A stretch of 49,197 nucleotides of DNA from Nitrospira sp. (GTDB taxonomy: Bacteria; Nitrospirota; Nitrospiria; Nitrospirales; Nitrospiraceae), in NCBI GenBank assembly GCA_005116815.1, contig SWDR01000017.1:75250-124446 (forward strand). Reading direction: 5' to 3'. Below the pieces are notes generated by a model, which was not told the origin of the DNA, ran no database searches, and worked only from the letters and a program-made list of their open reading frames with translations. The position numbers and the translations under genes were made by a program. Below are positions 35,380 to 43,937 of this stretch, piece by piece (within the stretch, counting starts at the first letter, position 1; every line of letters begins with the position of its first letter).

Positions 35380-36621
35380 ATGAAATATGTGATTCTCCAT
35401 GCCGACGGGATGGCAGCCCATCCCCGGCAGGAATTGGGCGGACGGACTCCTCTTCAGGTGGCCTCAACTCCTCATCTCGATCGCCTCGCGCAAGCCGGGG
35501 AGCTTGGCCTCCTGGCCTCGTCGCCAGAGCAGCATCGGCGTGGGAGCGGATTGATGGGGACGGCTATCCTCGGATACGACCCCAAGAAATATTATCAAGG
35601 TCCCGGCCCGTTCGAAGCAGCCAGTCTGGGGGTTGCCGTGGGCGAGCAGGATGTGGCCTATCGTTGTACGATGGTCACGTTGCGGGCAGACGTGCAGCCC
35701 GGGAGTAAAGGTGGATTGAACGAGATCAAAAAGCTGGGGCCGCATGTGGTGATGGACGATGCGACCGCCGGCCTGATTTCGACGGAAGAGGCTCGCGAAT
35801 TGATCGAGGCGATCAATGAACAGCTCGGGTCTGAGATGATTCAGTTCTATCCCGGATTAGGTCATCGTCATCTCATGGTGTGGGGCAATGGGAAGTCACG
35901 AGCCGTCTGTACGGATCCACAACTATTGGTTGGTCGACCGATTGCCGAAGCCTTGCCGACGGGAGAAGGAGCGGACTTTCTCTGGAAGCTCATGGACGCG
36001 TCGTTTCAGATTTTGCGCGATCATCCCCTCAACGAAGAACGGAGTGCGGCGGGACAGAAGCCGGCCAATTGTCTCTGGCTCTGGGGCGAAGGCCGTGCCC
36101 TGTTCTGGCCAAGCCTTTCTGAACGATTCAAGATGGCCGGTGTCGTAGTCTCTCAGAGCGATGTCCACCGCGGCCTTGGCATCATGGCCGGTCTTGAGGC
36201 GGTCGATGGCTCGCGATTAGCTGGTGGAGATCTTCGTACCCAGGCGGCGGTTGCCCTGGAGGAACTCGTCAAAAAAGACTTTGCCTACGTGCATGTGGAA
36301 TTGCCTGACGAGGTGCTTTACGGGTCGGATGTCGCAGCGAAGGTGAAGGCCATCGAAGCGGTCGATCGCGAGTTGGTCGGGCCGCTGCTCGACGGACTGG
36401 CCAAATTGGGCTCCCATCGTATCGTGGCCCTGTGCGATTTCGGCAACGTGCAGCAAGGTCAGGCTGCGGACGGTCCCGGGTTTTTCGCCTATTGCGATAG
36501 TACTGTGTCTCCCTCTGCGGGAGCCGGGCGGAGATTTATCGAGGCCGATGCTCAGGCTTCGACCGTGCCGTCTCGTGATGCGACGAAGTTCATCGTGCGA
36601 TTATTCGCAAAAGGATCCTGA
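35380..36621 (+). CDS. Phosphoglycerate-mutase-like protein, proposed homoserine kinase type, with degenerate metal motifs
   Basis: A 413-residue member of the apgM/alkaline-phosphatase superfamily, of the subgroup found in threonine operons and proposed as a homoserine kinase where ThrB is missing. Fold blocks are kept: [40 protein letters not shown] and [18 protein letters not shown]. However, the usual G-S-D nucleophile region reads [17 protein letters not shown] reads PDEVLYGSD, and the D-H metal pair reads [12 protein letters not shown], with no later H-T or H-S. At least three histidine ligands and one aspartate are thus replaced. The protein is full length and lies 22 bases from thrC and 5 from lysC, so it is probably expressed. 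It may be a pseudoenzyme, a binding partner, or use a different mechanism. Confidence 0.8.
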   Translation: MKYVILHADGMAAHPRQELGGRTPLQVASTPHLDRLAQAGELGLLASSPEQHRRGSGLMGTAILGYDPKKYYQGPGPFEAASLGVAVGEQDVAYRCTMVTLRADVQPGSKGGLNEIKKLGPHVVMDDATAGLISTEEARELIEAINEQLGSEMIQFYPGLGHRHLMVWGNGKSRAVCTDPQLLVGRPIAEALPTGEGADFLWKLMDASFQILRDHPLNEERSAAGQKPANCLWLWGEGRALFWPSLSERFKMAGVVVSQSDVHRGLGIMAGLEAVDGSRLAGGDLRTQAAVALEELVKKDFAYVHVELPDEVLYGSDVAAKVKAIEAVDRELVGPLLDGLAKLGSHRIVALCDFGNVQQGQAADGPGFFAYCDSTVSPSAGAGRRFIEADAQASTVPSRDATKFIVRLFAKGS

Positions 36622-36626
36622 CGACC

Positions 36627-37868
36627 GTGGCGCTGATAGTCCAGAAATATGGAGGGACCTCCGTCGGTACGATCGAGCGGATCCGTTGTGTGGCCGAACG
36701 TGTCGAGCGAGCACATAAGGATGGCCATCGCGTCGTAGTGGTGCTATCCGCGATGAGCGGCGAAACGGATCGGCTGCTTCGGTTGGCGCATGAAGTGACG
36801 CCGCTGCCGGATGATCGCGAGCTCGATATGCTGTTGTCGACCGGAGAGAGGGTGACGATCGCCTTATTGGCGATGGCCTTGCGGGCCAGGGGACTCGATG
36901 CCCAATCGTTTACAGGCCGTCAAGTCGGGATTATGACCGACAGTGCCCATACGAAAGCACGGATTACCAGGGTGAGCGCCGATCGAATTCGAGAGGCTCT
37001 GCTCAACGGGGTTATCCCGGTGGTTGCCGGTTTTCAGGGGATCAATGAGCAGTCGGATGTTACGACGCTGGGGCGCGGCGGCTCCGATCTCACGGCCGTT
37101 GCGTTAGCTGCGGCGCTGAAGGCCGATCGGTGCATCATCTTTACCGACGTCGATGGTGTCTATACATCGGACCCCAATATCGTGCCTGCGGCTCAACGCA
37201 TCGACAAGATTTCCTATGAGGAAATGTTGGAAATGGCCAGTTTGGGTGCCAAGGTGCTGCAGAGCCGCTCCGTCGAATTTGCCGCAAAGTTCAATGTGCC
37301 GGTGGAGGTGAATTCCAGTTTCAAAGAAGGAAAGGGGACGCTCGTGACGCGTGAAGATGAGGACATGGAAGCGGTCGCGGTGTCGGGTGTGACCGGCGAT
37401 CGGAATCAGGCGAAAATCACGATCGTGGGCGTGCCGGATAAGCCGGGTATTGCATCGAAAGTCTTTGGGCCGGTGGCGAAGGCCCACATCAATGTCGATA
37501 TGATCATCCAGAATATGGGCCAGTCTGGCATGACCGATATTTCCTTCACGATTCCACGGGTCGATATCAAGAAAGCGCTCCCGCTGATTCAGGACGTGGC
37601 AAAAGGGATCGATGCCAAATCGGTCGCTGTGACCGAGGCGATTGCGAAGGTCTCGCTGGTCGGCGTCGGGATGCGTTCCCATTCGGGCGTCGCGGCCAAG
37701 ATGTTCGATGTGTTGTCGGGGGAAGGTGTGAATATTCTGATGATCAGCACGTCGGAGATCAAGATCTCCTGTGTCATCGATGAAAAGTATGTGGAGCTCG
37801 CCATGCGTTCGCTGCATACCGCTTTCGGGTTGGATCAGCCGCTGGCCGCGGACCGGGTTGTGAAGTAA
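36627..37868 (+). CDS. lysC: Aspartate kinase
   Basis: A 413-residue enzyme for the first step of the aspartate family pathway. The catalytic domain has [36 protein letters not shown] and [16 protein letters not shown]. Two ACT domains follow ([20 protein letters not shown] and [20 protein letters not shown]) with the [13 protein letters not shown] end, so feedback by lysine and/or threonine is expected. GTG at 36627 is the start. An internal alternative start for a separate small subunit, as in Bacillus LysC, is not obvious. Confidence 0.97.
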   Translation: MALIVQKYGGTSVGTIERIRCVAERVERAHKDGHRVVVVLSAMSGETDRLLRLAHEVTPLPDDRELDMLLSTGERVTIALLAMALRARGLDAQSFTGRQVGIMTDSAHTKARITRVSADRIREALLNGVIPVVAGFQGINEQSDVTTLGRGGSDLTAVALAAALKADRCIIFTDVDGVYTSDPNIVPAAQRIDKISYEEMLEMASLGAKVLQSRSVEFAAKFNVPVEVNSSFKEGKGTLVTREDEDMEAVAVSGVTGDRNQAKITIVGVPDKPGIASKVFGPVAKAHINVDMIIQNMGQSGMTDISFTIPRVDIKKALPLIQDVAKGIDAKSVAVTEAIAKVSLVGVGMRSHSGVAAKMFDVLSGEGVNILMISTSEIKISCVIDEKYVELAMRSLHTAFGLDQPLAADRVVK

Positions 37869-37924
37869 CGAATTTCTGATGCTGTGAGTTTCAGTCAGTA
37901 TTGTCCTGCTACCGCACCTTTTTT

Positions 37925-39577
37925 ATGGCTCGAAAAACACCTCAGTCACGATCCTCACAAGGCAAGCCTGGCGCTTCCTCATCCTCCGGTCTGTCTTCTC
38001 CTGCCGCAAAGCCGGCGGTATTGGAAATCTACGACACCACGTTACGGGACGGAGCGCAGGCCGAGGATGTCAGTTTTTCGGCAGAAGACAAGGTTCGAGT
38101 CGCGCAACAGTTGGATGGGCTTGGCGTCCAGTTCATTGAAGGCGGGTGGCCCGGCGCAAATCCCAAAGACATCGAATTCTTCCGGATGATCAAGACGATC
38201 CCGTTACAGACGGCGACAGTCGTGGCATTCGGGTCGACCAGAAAAGCCAGCAATACGGTACAGGCCGACCCGAATATCAAGGCATTGTTGGATGCCGAGA
38301 CCAAGGTCATCACGCTCTTCGGGAAAAGTTGGTCATTACACGTCACCGATGCGCTCGGTATTTCCCTCGCGAAGAACCTTGAAATCATCAGCGATTCAGT
38401 GTCCCATCTCCGCTCCAAAGGTCGGCGGCTGTTCTACGACGCGGAGCATTTTTTCGACGGATACAAGACGAACCCGGACTATGCGCTGGAGACCATTCGC
38501 CAAGCGGTGGCCGCCGGCGCCGAGCGGGTGATTCTCTGCGATACCAATGGCGGGACGATGCCATGGGAGATCAAAGAGATTTGCCAGATCGTTCGGCGGG
38601 AATGTGCCGTACCGTTGGGGATTCATGCGCATAACGATTGTGAGATGGCGGTCGCGAACTCCCTGGTAGCGATTGAAACCGGTGTCCTGCAAGTACAAGG
38701 AACGATTAACGGGATTGGCGAACGGTGCGGCAATGCCAATCTCTGTTCGATCATTCCCAATCTTGAACTGAAGATGAAACGGGTGGTGCTGGGAGAGCGG
38801 TTGAGCCATCTCAAGCGGGTGTCTGGATTCGTGACCGAAATCGCGAACCTCATGCCTAACACGCATCAGCCGTATGTGGGAGATTCGGCGTTTGCCCATA
38901 AGGGCGGGATCCATATCCATGCGGTACTCAAGAATGCCGCCACCTATGAACATGTGATTCCCGGGTTAGTCGGGAACCGCCAGCGTATGTTGGTGTCGGA
39001 TGCGGCTGGGCGGAGTGGATTGCTAGAGAAAGTCGAGGCCTATGGGATCAAATTGGACAAGAGCCACGCCAAGTTGCAGGAATTGATCGATGTACTGAAG
39101 GAGCGTGAAAGTCAGGGCTACCAATTTGAGGCGGCAGAAGGTTCCTTCGAGTTGCTGATGCGAAAAGCGATGGGAACCCACAAGCCGCCGTTTCAACTCC
39201 TGGGCTTTCGGGTGATTATCGAGAAAAAACAAGACCATGGCGCGTCATCGTCGGAAGCCACAGTGATGGTGAAGGTCGGCGACGTGGTGGAGCAAGCGGC
39301 AGCGATTGGGGCTGGGCCGGTCAATGCGCTCGACCATGCGTTGCGGAAAGCATTGGAGAAGTTTTACCCCCAACTCCGAGAAGTCAAACTGCTCGACTAT
39401 AAAGTGCGCGTGTTGTCGGCCAATCGTGGGACCGAGTCCAAGGTTAGGGTATTGATCGAATCAGGCGATCATAAGGATAAATGGGGCACCGTCGGTGTAT
39501 CCGAGAACATCATGGAAGCCAGCTGGCAAGCGCTGGCAGACAGCATTGAGTACAAGTTGCTGTTCAAAGACTCATGA
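37925..39577 (+). CDS. cimA: (R)-citramalate synthase
   Basis: A 550-residue enzyme condensing pyruvate and acetyl-CoA to citramalate, giving isoleucine without threonine deaminase. The DRE-TIM barrel shows IYDTTLRDGAQAEDVSFS, CDTNGGTMPWEIKEIC and GIHAHNDCEMAVANSLVAIE, followed by NGIGERCGNANLCSIIPN. The C-terminal LeuA-type allosteric domain (FQLLGFRVIIEKK) follows. The CimA subgroup rather than 2-isopropylmalate synthase is inferred from DGAQAEDV and the length. The first 35 residues form a Ser/Lys-rich extension of unknown role. ATG 37925 was preferred to TTG 37901. Confidence 0.93.
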   Translation: MARKTPQSRSSQGKPGASSSSGLSSPAAKPAVLEIYDTTLRDGAQAEDVSFSAEDKVRVAQQLDGLGVQFIEGGWPGANPKDIEFFRMIKTIPLQTATVVAFGSTRKASNTVQADPNIKALLDAETKVITLFGKSWSLHVTDALGISLAKNLEIISDSVSHLRSKGRRLFYDAEHFFDGYKTNPDYALETIRQAVAAGAERVILCDTNGGTMPWEIKEICQIVRRECAVPLGIHAHNDCEMAVANSLVAIETGVLQVQGTINGIGERCGNANLCSIIPNLELKMKRVVLGERLSHLKRVSGFVTEIANLMPNTHQPYVGDSAFAHKGGIHIHAVLKNAATYEHVIPGLVGNRQRMLVSDAAGRSGLLEKVEAYGIKLDKSHAKLQELIDVLKERESQGYQFEAAEGSFELLMRKAMGTHKPPFQLLGFRVIIEKKQDHGASSSEATVMVKVGDVVEQAAAIGAGPVNALDHALRKALEKFYPQLREVKLLDYKVRVLSANRGTESKVRVLIESGDHKDKWGTVGVSENIMEASWQALADSIEYKLLFKDS

Positions 39578-39604
39578 ATACAGGCGAGTCTTGCATATTT
39601 GTCC

Positions 39605-39633
39605 TTGACAGTACCCCTAACCTCACGTAACTT
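39605..39633 (+). promoter_or_regulatory. Candidate promoter for ihfA
   Basis: Perfect TTGACA at 39605-39610, 17 bases, then TAACTT at 39628-39633 (3 of 6). It would start transcription about 75 bases upstream of the ihfA start. Confidence 0.4.
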
Positions 39634-39712
39634 ATAGCGAAACTGACCATTGGGCGAGTCGGGCTGAGCGCCGACCGTTCGAGAGGCTTGTAGAGGCATC
39701 GGAGGGGAAAGT

Positions 39713-39988
39713 ATGAGGAAAGCGGATATCGCGAACGAAATCTACAAGCAGGTCGGTATTTCAAAGAACGAAGCCGCAGATATCGTTGAACTTGTGTTGA
39801 ATATGCTGAAGGATGTGCTGCATAAGGGAGAGTCGGTTAAGATTGCCGGATTTGGAAACTTTGTGGTGCGCAGCAAAGGGGCTCGGAAGGGTCGAAATCC
39901 TCGAACGGGTGAAGAAATCGGGATCACGCCCCGCCGTGTCGTGACCTTTCGTCCCAGTCAAGTATTTAAGAAATACGTCAATTCATAG
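39713..39988 (+). CDS. ihfA: Integration host factor alpha / HU-family protein
   Basis: A 91-residue DNA-bending protein. Typical blocks are MRKADIANEIYKQVGISKNE, ESVKIAGFGNFVVRSKGARK and GRNPRTGEEIGITPRRVVTF. The ITPRR segment and the position before a MerR-type regulator favour IhfA over HU. GGGGAAAG precedes the ATG. The MerR gene follows after 43 bases, a common pair in several phyla. Confidence 0.93.
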   Translation: MRKADIANEIYKQVGISKNEAADIVELVLNMLKDVLHKGESVKIAGFGNFVVRSKGARKGRNPRTGEEIGITPRRVVTFRPSQVFKKYVNS

Positions 39989-40031
39989 CGCCGTTCACTC
40001 ACCTTAACTCATCCCACCACGAGGACCGGTC

Positions 40032-40376
40032 ATGGGGAACGAGCCCAGGCTGGGCAGCAAGGTTTTTTATAAAATTGGCGAAGTGAGCCAGATCGCCAAG
40101 CTGCCGGCTTACGTGCTTCGATTCTGGGAATCGGAGTTCCCGTTTCTGAAGCCCAAGAAAAGTCGTGGGAATCAGCGACTCTATGTCAGGCGGGAAGTTG
40201 AAACGGTGCTGGAGATCAAGCGGATGCTCTATGAAGAGGGGCATACCCTTGCAGGGGTGAAACGATATTGGGCCAGGCGTGGCCGTGCCGCAAGCCAGCA
40301 GCTACGACCCAAAGAACTCGCGCAGAAGCTGCGGGGGAATCTCCAGGCGATTCTCAAAATATTGGAGTCCTATTAA
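40032..40376 (+). CDS. MerR-family transcriptional regulator
   Basis: A 114-residue protein with a MerR-type winged helix: FYKIGEVSQIAKLPAYVLRF, WESEFPFLKPKKSRGNQRLY and VLEIKRMLYEEGHTLAGVKR. A short coiled C-terminus (RGNLQAILKILES) probably serves dimerisation. No metal- or drug-binding cysteines are seen, so the inducer is unknown. Such genes usually follow ihfA. tRNA-Pro lies 99 bases downstream. Confidence 0.92.
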   Translation: MGNEPRLGSKVFYKIGEVSQIAKLPAYVLRFWESEFPFLKPKKSRGNQRLYVRREVETVLEIKRMLYEEGHTLAGVKRYWARRGRAASQQLRPKELAQKLRGNLQAILKILESY

Positions 40377-40475
40377 GCGTAACGACGGCCCAGGATTCGT
40401 CTCTTTCAAGCCGGTTGCATTCCGGGCGCTTCCAAGGAGACAATGCGGGAGTCGGTGAGATTGAATAGAGCCCGT

Positions 40476-40552
40476 CGGGGCGTGGCGCAGCCCGGTAGCG
40501 TACTCGCTTGGGGTGCGAGTGGTCGGCCGTTCAAATCGGCTCGCCCCGACCA
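40476..40552 (+). tRNA. tRNA-Pro (anticodon GGG)
   Basis: The acceptor arms CGGGGCG (40476-40482) and CGCCCCG (40542-40548) pair fully. The D stem is GCGC/GCGT, the anticodon stem CTCGC/GCGAG with loop TTGGGGT (anticodon GGG at 40510-40512), and the T arm contains TTCAAAT. The 3' CCA is encoded at 40550-40552. G37 follows the anticodon, as expected for a TrmD target. Confidence 0.97.
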
Positions 40553-40559
40553 AAATATC

Positions 40560-40613
40560 GAGTGCTGAGGACTGAGACGAAGAGGATAGTCGTGAACTCG
40601 GTTCTCAGCACTC
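40560..40613. repeat. Inverted heptamer repeat downstream of tRNA-Pro
   Basis: GAGTGCTGAG (40560-40569) is the exact reverse complement of CTCAGCACTC (40604-40613). Pairing continues through the next seven positions with two G-U pairs, giving a 17-bp stem. ACGA and TCGT can pair further in. The segment keeps a loose 7-bp period and its motif (GAGGACTGAG) is related to the TCAGGAC array at the left edge. Confidence 0.75.
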
Positions 40614-40628
40614 AACACCGAATCAGAG

Positions 40629-40650
40629 AGCTGCCGCTGGCAGCTTTTTT
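40629..40650 (+). terminator. Intrinsic terminator after tRNA-Pro
   Basis: AGCTGCC (40629-40635) pairs with GGCAGCT (40639-40645) over GCT, followed by a T-run to 40650. It ends the tRNA transcript 15 bases before the surE start. Confidence 0.92.
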
Positions 40651-40665
40651 ATTTCTAGCGGAACG

Positions 40666-41022
40666 ATGCGCATTGTAGTCACCAACGATGATGGAATTCA
40701 TTCGCCCGGGTTGACGGCGCTGGCGAAGGCCTTGTCCAAGGTGGGCGAGGTCTGGGTCGTGGCGCCGGATCGTGAGCGGACCGCAGCAGCCCATGCAGTG
40801 ACGCTCCATAAACCGCTACGAGTGCAGCAGTTGGGGACGCGGATTTATGCGGTCAGTGGCACGCCAGTCGATTGTGTGAATCTGGCCGTCCTGAAAATTC
40901 TGCCTGCACCGCCCGACCTCCTCGTGTCGGGAATCAATAGGGGCGTGAATCTCGGCGACGATGTGTTGTATAAAACGAAAGCTCGAGGATTTGCAGGCCG
41001 GCGCGCGGGTGGATGTGGATGA
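40666..41022 (+). pseudogene. surE: 5' fragment of 5'/3'-nucleotidase SurE, fused out of frame to cysS
   Basis: About the first 102 residues are SurE: MRIVVTNDDGIHSPGLTALA with the metal-binding D-D, VWVVAPDRERTAAAHAVTLH, then SGTPVDCVNLAVL and VSGINRGVNLGDDVLY. SurE then normally continues with a conserved S-G-T-V-S-A-A block for about 150 residues. Here it stops at about 40970 and the frame reads foreign sequence to 41022. The break lies in the catalytic domain, so the product is not expected to work. Confidence 0.85.
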
Positions 41023-42001
41023 ACGAAAGCGTCATCCTATGGATTTCGCGCTCTGGAAGAGCAGCAAGCCTGGCGAGCCGTCATGGGAGAGTCCCTGGGG
41101 GCCAGGGCGACCGGGCTGGCATATTGAATGTTCCGCCATGGCGATGCGTCATTTGGGTGAGACCTTCGATATTCATGGCGGAGGGATGGATCTCATTTTC
41201 CCTCACCACGAAAACGAAATCGCGCAGTCTTGTGGCGCCACCGGGAAGGAATTTGCGCGCTACTGGATTCACAACGGGTTCGTGCAAATCAACCAGGAGA
41301 AGATGTCCAAGTCCCTGGGCAATTTCTTCACGATCAGAGAGATCTTTGAGAAATCCGAATGGCCGGAGGATATCGCCGGAGAGATGCTGCGCTACTTTCT
41401 CCTCGCGACGCAGTACCGTGGTCCACTCGATTTTTCCGATCACGCAATAAACGAAGCCAAGCAGACGTTGAATGGGTTCTACGATCTGTTTAAGCGTCTT
41501 GAAGAGAAAACAGAAAGTGCCACGGCTGACAGGGATCTTCCTGGAGTGATGAAGCGCTGTAGAGCGGCGTTCTGCGAAGCGATGGATGATGACTTTAATA
41601 CGCCAGTGGCACTTGCAGAGCTGCAGCGGATGAAAAGCGACGTCAATAAATTGCTGAGCCTGGGCCTCTCGACGGAGGCGCGGAAAATTTCCAGAAAAGA
41701 ATTCCGATCGCTCGGCAATATCCTGGGGTTGTTTCAGTTCGATAAATGGGAGTTCGTAGATAAGCCGCGGCCTGGAGATGTAGTTGTGGGTCTCACGGGT
41801 GTTGAGTCTCGAATAATGGTTGGTCAGGTGTCACCCGAGATTGAACTTTCAAAAGAGCAGATCGAACAACAGATTGCGGAGCGTCTCGATGCAAAAAAGA
41901 AGAAGAACTTTTCAAAAGCCGACGAGATTCGTCAGTTCCTCGCCTCCCGCGGCATCGTCATTGAAGATAAGCCCGACGGCACCAGTCGCTGGAAGCGATA
42001 G
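40970..42001 (+). pseudogene. cysS: 3' part of cysteinyl-tRNA synthetase, missing its catalytic start
   Basis: From about 40970 the frame encodes the CysS C-terminal two thirds: LEDLQAGARVDVDERKRHPM, DFALWKSSKPGEPSWESPWG, GWHIECSAMAMRHLG, FPHHENEIAQS and the ATP-binding EKMSKSLGNFFT, through the DALR domain to GTSRWKR. The N-terminal HIGH motif and first zinc cysteine are missing. An ATG at 40961 would open the frame but lies in the surE part. Since CysS is normally essential, an intact copy should exist elsewhere, or this is an assembly mis-join. Confidence 0.85.
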
Positions 42002-42710
42002 TCCTCCGGATCTGATCTATGGGCTGCATGCCGTGCGCGAGGCCTTGCGTGCCGGCACGCGTCCATTGCAGCGGCTGATCCTGATGCGAACCGATCGGCA
42101 GTTTGCCGATCTCGTGCAGCTGGCGAAGGTGAAGCGAGTCCCCGTTCATATCGAACCTCCTCCTGCTTTTGCGCGATTGGTGCCGACCGGGAATCATCAA
42201 GGTGTCATTGCCTACATCGCGGCCAAAGCGTTTAGCACGACGGAGGATATTCTCGGCCTGGCGAAGACGCGGGGAGAGAAGCCCTTCCTGGTGCTTCTCG
42301 ACGGGGTCGAAGATCCTCATAATTTAGGCGCGGTCTTGCGGACGGCCGAAGCCGCTGGTGTTCATGGGGTCTTTATTCCGGAACGACGTGCCGTCGGTCT
42401 GACGCCGGTGGTGGCGAAGGTCTCAGCCGGCGCGATTGACCATATTCCCGTCGGCTGCGTGGCCAATCTGATTCGTTTGATTCAGGATCTGAAAGAGGAA
42501 GGCCTCTGGGTCTATGGCGTCGATCCGCAGGCGGAGAAACTCCATACCGATATCGACATGACCGGGCCGATTGCGCTGGTGTTGGGAGGAGAGGGTGAAG
42601 GGATTCGTCCTGGCGTGCTGGGGGCCTGCGACGACCGGATTAGAATTCCGATGTTGGGCAAGGTGCAGTCGCTGAATGTTTCGGCTGCCGCATATCGTGT
42701 TCTCCCTTGA
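41961..42710 (+). CDS. rlmB: 23S rRNA 2'-O-methyltransferase RlmB-like (SPOUT), ends atypical
   Basis: SpoU/TrmH-family methyltransferase: DLIYGLHAVREALRAGTRPL for the substrate-binding domain, then the knot motifs VLLDGVEDPHNLGAVLRTAE, IALVLGGEGEGIRPGVL and IPMLGKVQSLNVSAAA. RlmB modifies G2251 of 23S rRNA. There is no ATG or GTG at the expected N-terminus. TTG 41961 gives 249 residues but overlaps cysS by 41 bases; ATG 41889 overlaps more. The C-terminus ends SAAAYRVLP, where the family continues with a helix of about ten residues (pattern G-V-x-L-Y-E). Both ends may have been affected by rearrangement. The core is intact. Confidence 0.78.
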   Translation: MKISPTAPVAGSDSPPDLIYGLHAVREALRAGTRPLQRLILMRTDRQFADLVQLAKVKRVPVHIEPPPAFARLVPTGNHQGVIAYIAAKAFSTTEDILGLAKTRGEKPFLVLLDGVEDPHNLGAVLRTAEAAGVHGVFIPERRAVGLTPVVAKVSAGAIDHIPVGCVANLIRLIQDLKEEGLWVYGVDPQAEKLHTDIDMTGPIALVLGGEGEGIRPGVLGACDDRIRIPMLGKVQSLNVSAAAYRVLP

Positions 42711-42727
42711 TGAATGAATGAGTGCAG

Positions 42728-42733
42728 TATAAT
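42728..42733 (+). promoter_or_regulatory. Possible -10 element upstream of pilD
   Basis: A perfect TATAAT with a weak TTGATG 15 bases upstream, overlapping the rlmB stop. The gap 42711-42915 contains no convincing gene; a 64-codon open frame there has no recognisable features. Confidence 0.3.
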
Positions 42734-42915
42734 TAAACTTGACGGAGAACTTCGCAGGAGTAAACCCTCGCCAAGCACGCAGCAGATTATAGAGAATTCA
42801 TACGCTATAAGTAAATTCAGGGAGATGGCCCTAGAATTACTACCTAGTCTTTTTCATTTGGCATGCGAAGTGCGTCGCTCGACGTTCAGAGTTGTTGCCG
42901 GTTTCTGAGTCGATT

Positions 42916-43698
42916 ATGCAAGAATGGCCACTCTATCTTTTGGTCGGGATCCTCGGTGCACTGATTGGCAGTTTCCTCAATGTCTGCATCTATAGACTGC
43001 CTAGAGGAGAATCGATCGCCTGGCCAGGCTCCCATTGCCCCTCATGCGCTCACCCCATCGAGTTCTACGATAATATTCCGCTGATGAGTTACCTCTGGCT
43101 TGGAGGCCGTTGCCGAGCCTGCCGCACATCTATTTCAATACGCTATCCCCTGGTCGAAGCCGCCAATGCACTGGGCTACCTCACGGTCTTGTGGTTCTTC
43201 GGTCCCAGCTGGACGGCCGCCCTCTATGCCTTGCTGTTTTCGGCATTGGTTGTGGTGACGGGAACAGATCTCACCCATAAGATGATCCCTAATGTCATTA
43301 CGATACCTGGCATGCTGGTTGGACTTCTGGGCGCAGCGACCGTTCTGCCGGTTGGCATGGTCAATTCGGTGCTTGGCCTCACCATTGGAGGCGGCATCCT
43401 CTGGCTCTTGGCCTGGCTGAGTCCCTATCTGTTTGGCAAGGAGGGAATGGGAGGGGGCGATATCAAGTTGCTGGCAATGGTCGGTGCATTTCTTGGCTGG
43501 AAGCCTGCGCTCCTCACGATCATGATCGGTTCACTCACCGGGTCGGCCATCGGCATTAGCTTGATCGCGCTACACATCATCAAGCGCGATGACTATATTC
43601 CCTTCGGCCCCTTCCTTGTTTTGGGGGCCCTCCTCTCCATGTTTTTTGCCCAGCCGCTCCTCGATTGGTATCAAGGTCTCCTCGGTCCCGGCTACTAA
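42916..43698 (+). CDS. pilD: Type IV prepilin peptidase/methyltransferase
   Basis: A 260-residue inner-membrane aspartic protease that cleaves and methylates prepilins. The N-terminal methylase region has GSFLNVCIYRLPRGESIAWP and the zinc cysteines CPSC and CRAC. The two catalytic aspartates lie in VTGTDLTHKMIPNVIT and GMGGGDIKLLAMVGAFLGW. Seven to eight hydrophobic helices are evident. ATG 42916 (MQEWPLYLLVGI) is chosen; an upstream GTG-type start at 42892 adds unrelated residues. It presumably processes the pseudopilins encoded just downstream. Confidence 0.95.
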   Translation: MQEWPLYLLVGILGALIGSFLNVCIYRLPRGESIAWPGSHCPSCAHPIEFYDNIPLMSYLWLGGRCRACRTSISIRYPLVEAANALGYLTVLWFFGPSWTAALYALLFSALVVVTGTDLTHKMIPNVITIPGMLVGLLGAATVLPVGMVNSVLGLTIGGGILWLLAWLSPYLFGKEGMGGGDIKLLAMVGAFLGWKPALLTIMIGSLTGSAIGISLIALHIIKRDDYIPFGPFLVLGALLSMFFAQPLLDWYQGLLGPGY

Positions 43699-43937
43699 TA
43701 CTCCACGTCGTATCTATTTTGGCGTCTTCCTGTATCTGAAATAGTTCTAGTCACCTTCTCTTTTTGCTCAGGGCATAGGCCTGCCTCGACTCCATTTCTT
43801 CTCGTGACGCTGTAAAACCCCGTGAATTTTCGAAGCATTCCACGTTCATTCGTCAGTACGTATTCATGCTAGTAGGCGTGGGCATGGGTTTTGGAGATCG
43901 GTTGATCATTCTAAGTAGAGTTCTTCTTCGAGGGTCT

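Noticed and set aside
42714-42908. A 64-codon open frame between rlmB and pilD
   Set aside because: No ribosome site or recognisable features, and it runs over a perfect TATAAT; treated as intergenic.
43699-43937. A sigma-54 promoter for the pilus genes
   Set aside because: GG pairs were seen, but none has GC at the required spacing of ten bases, so no -24/-12 element could be supported.
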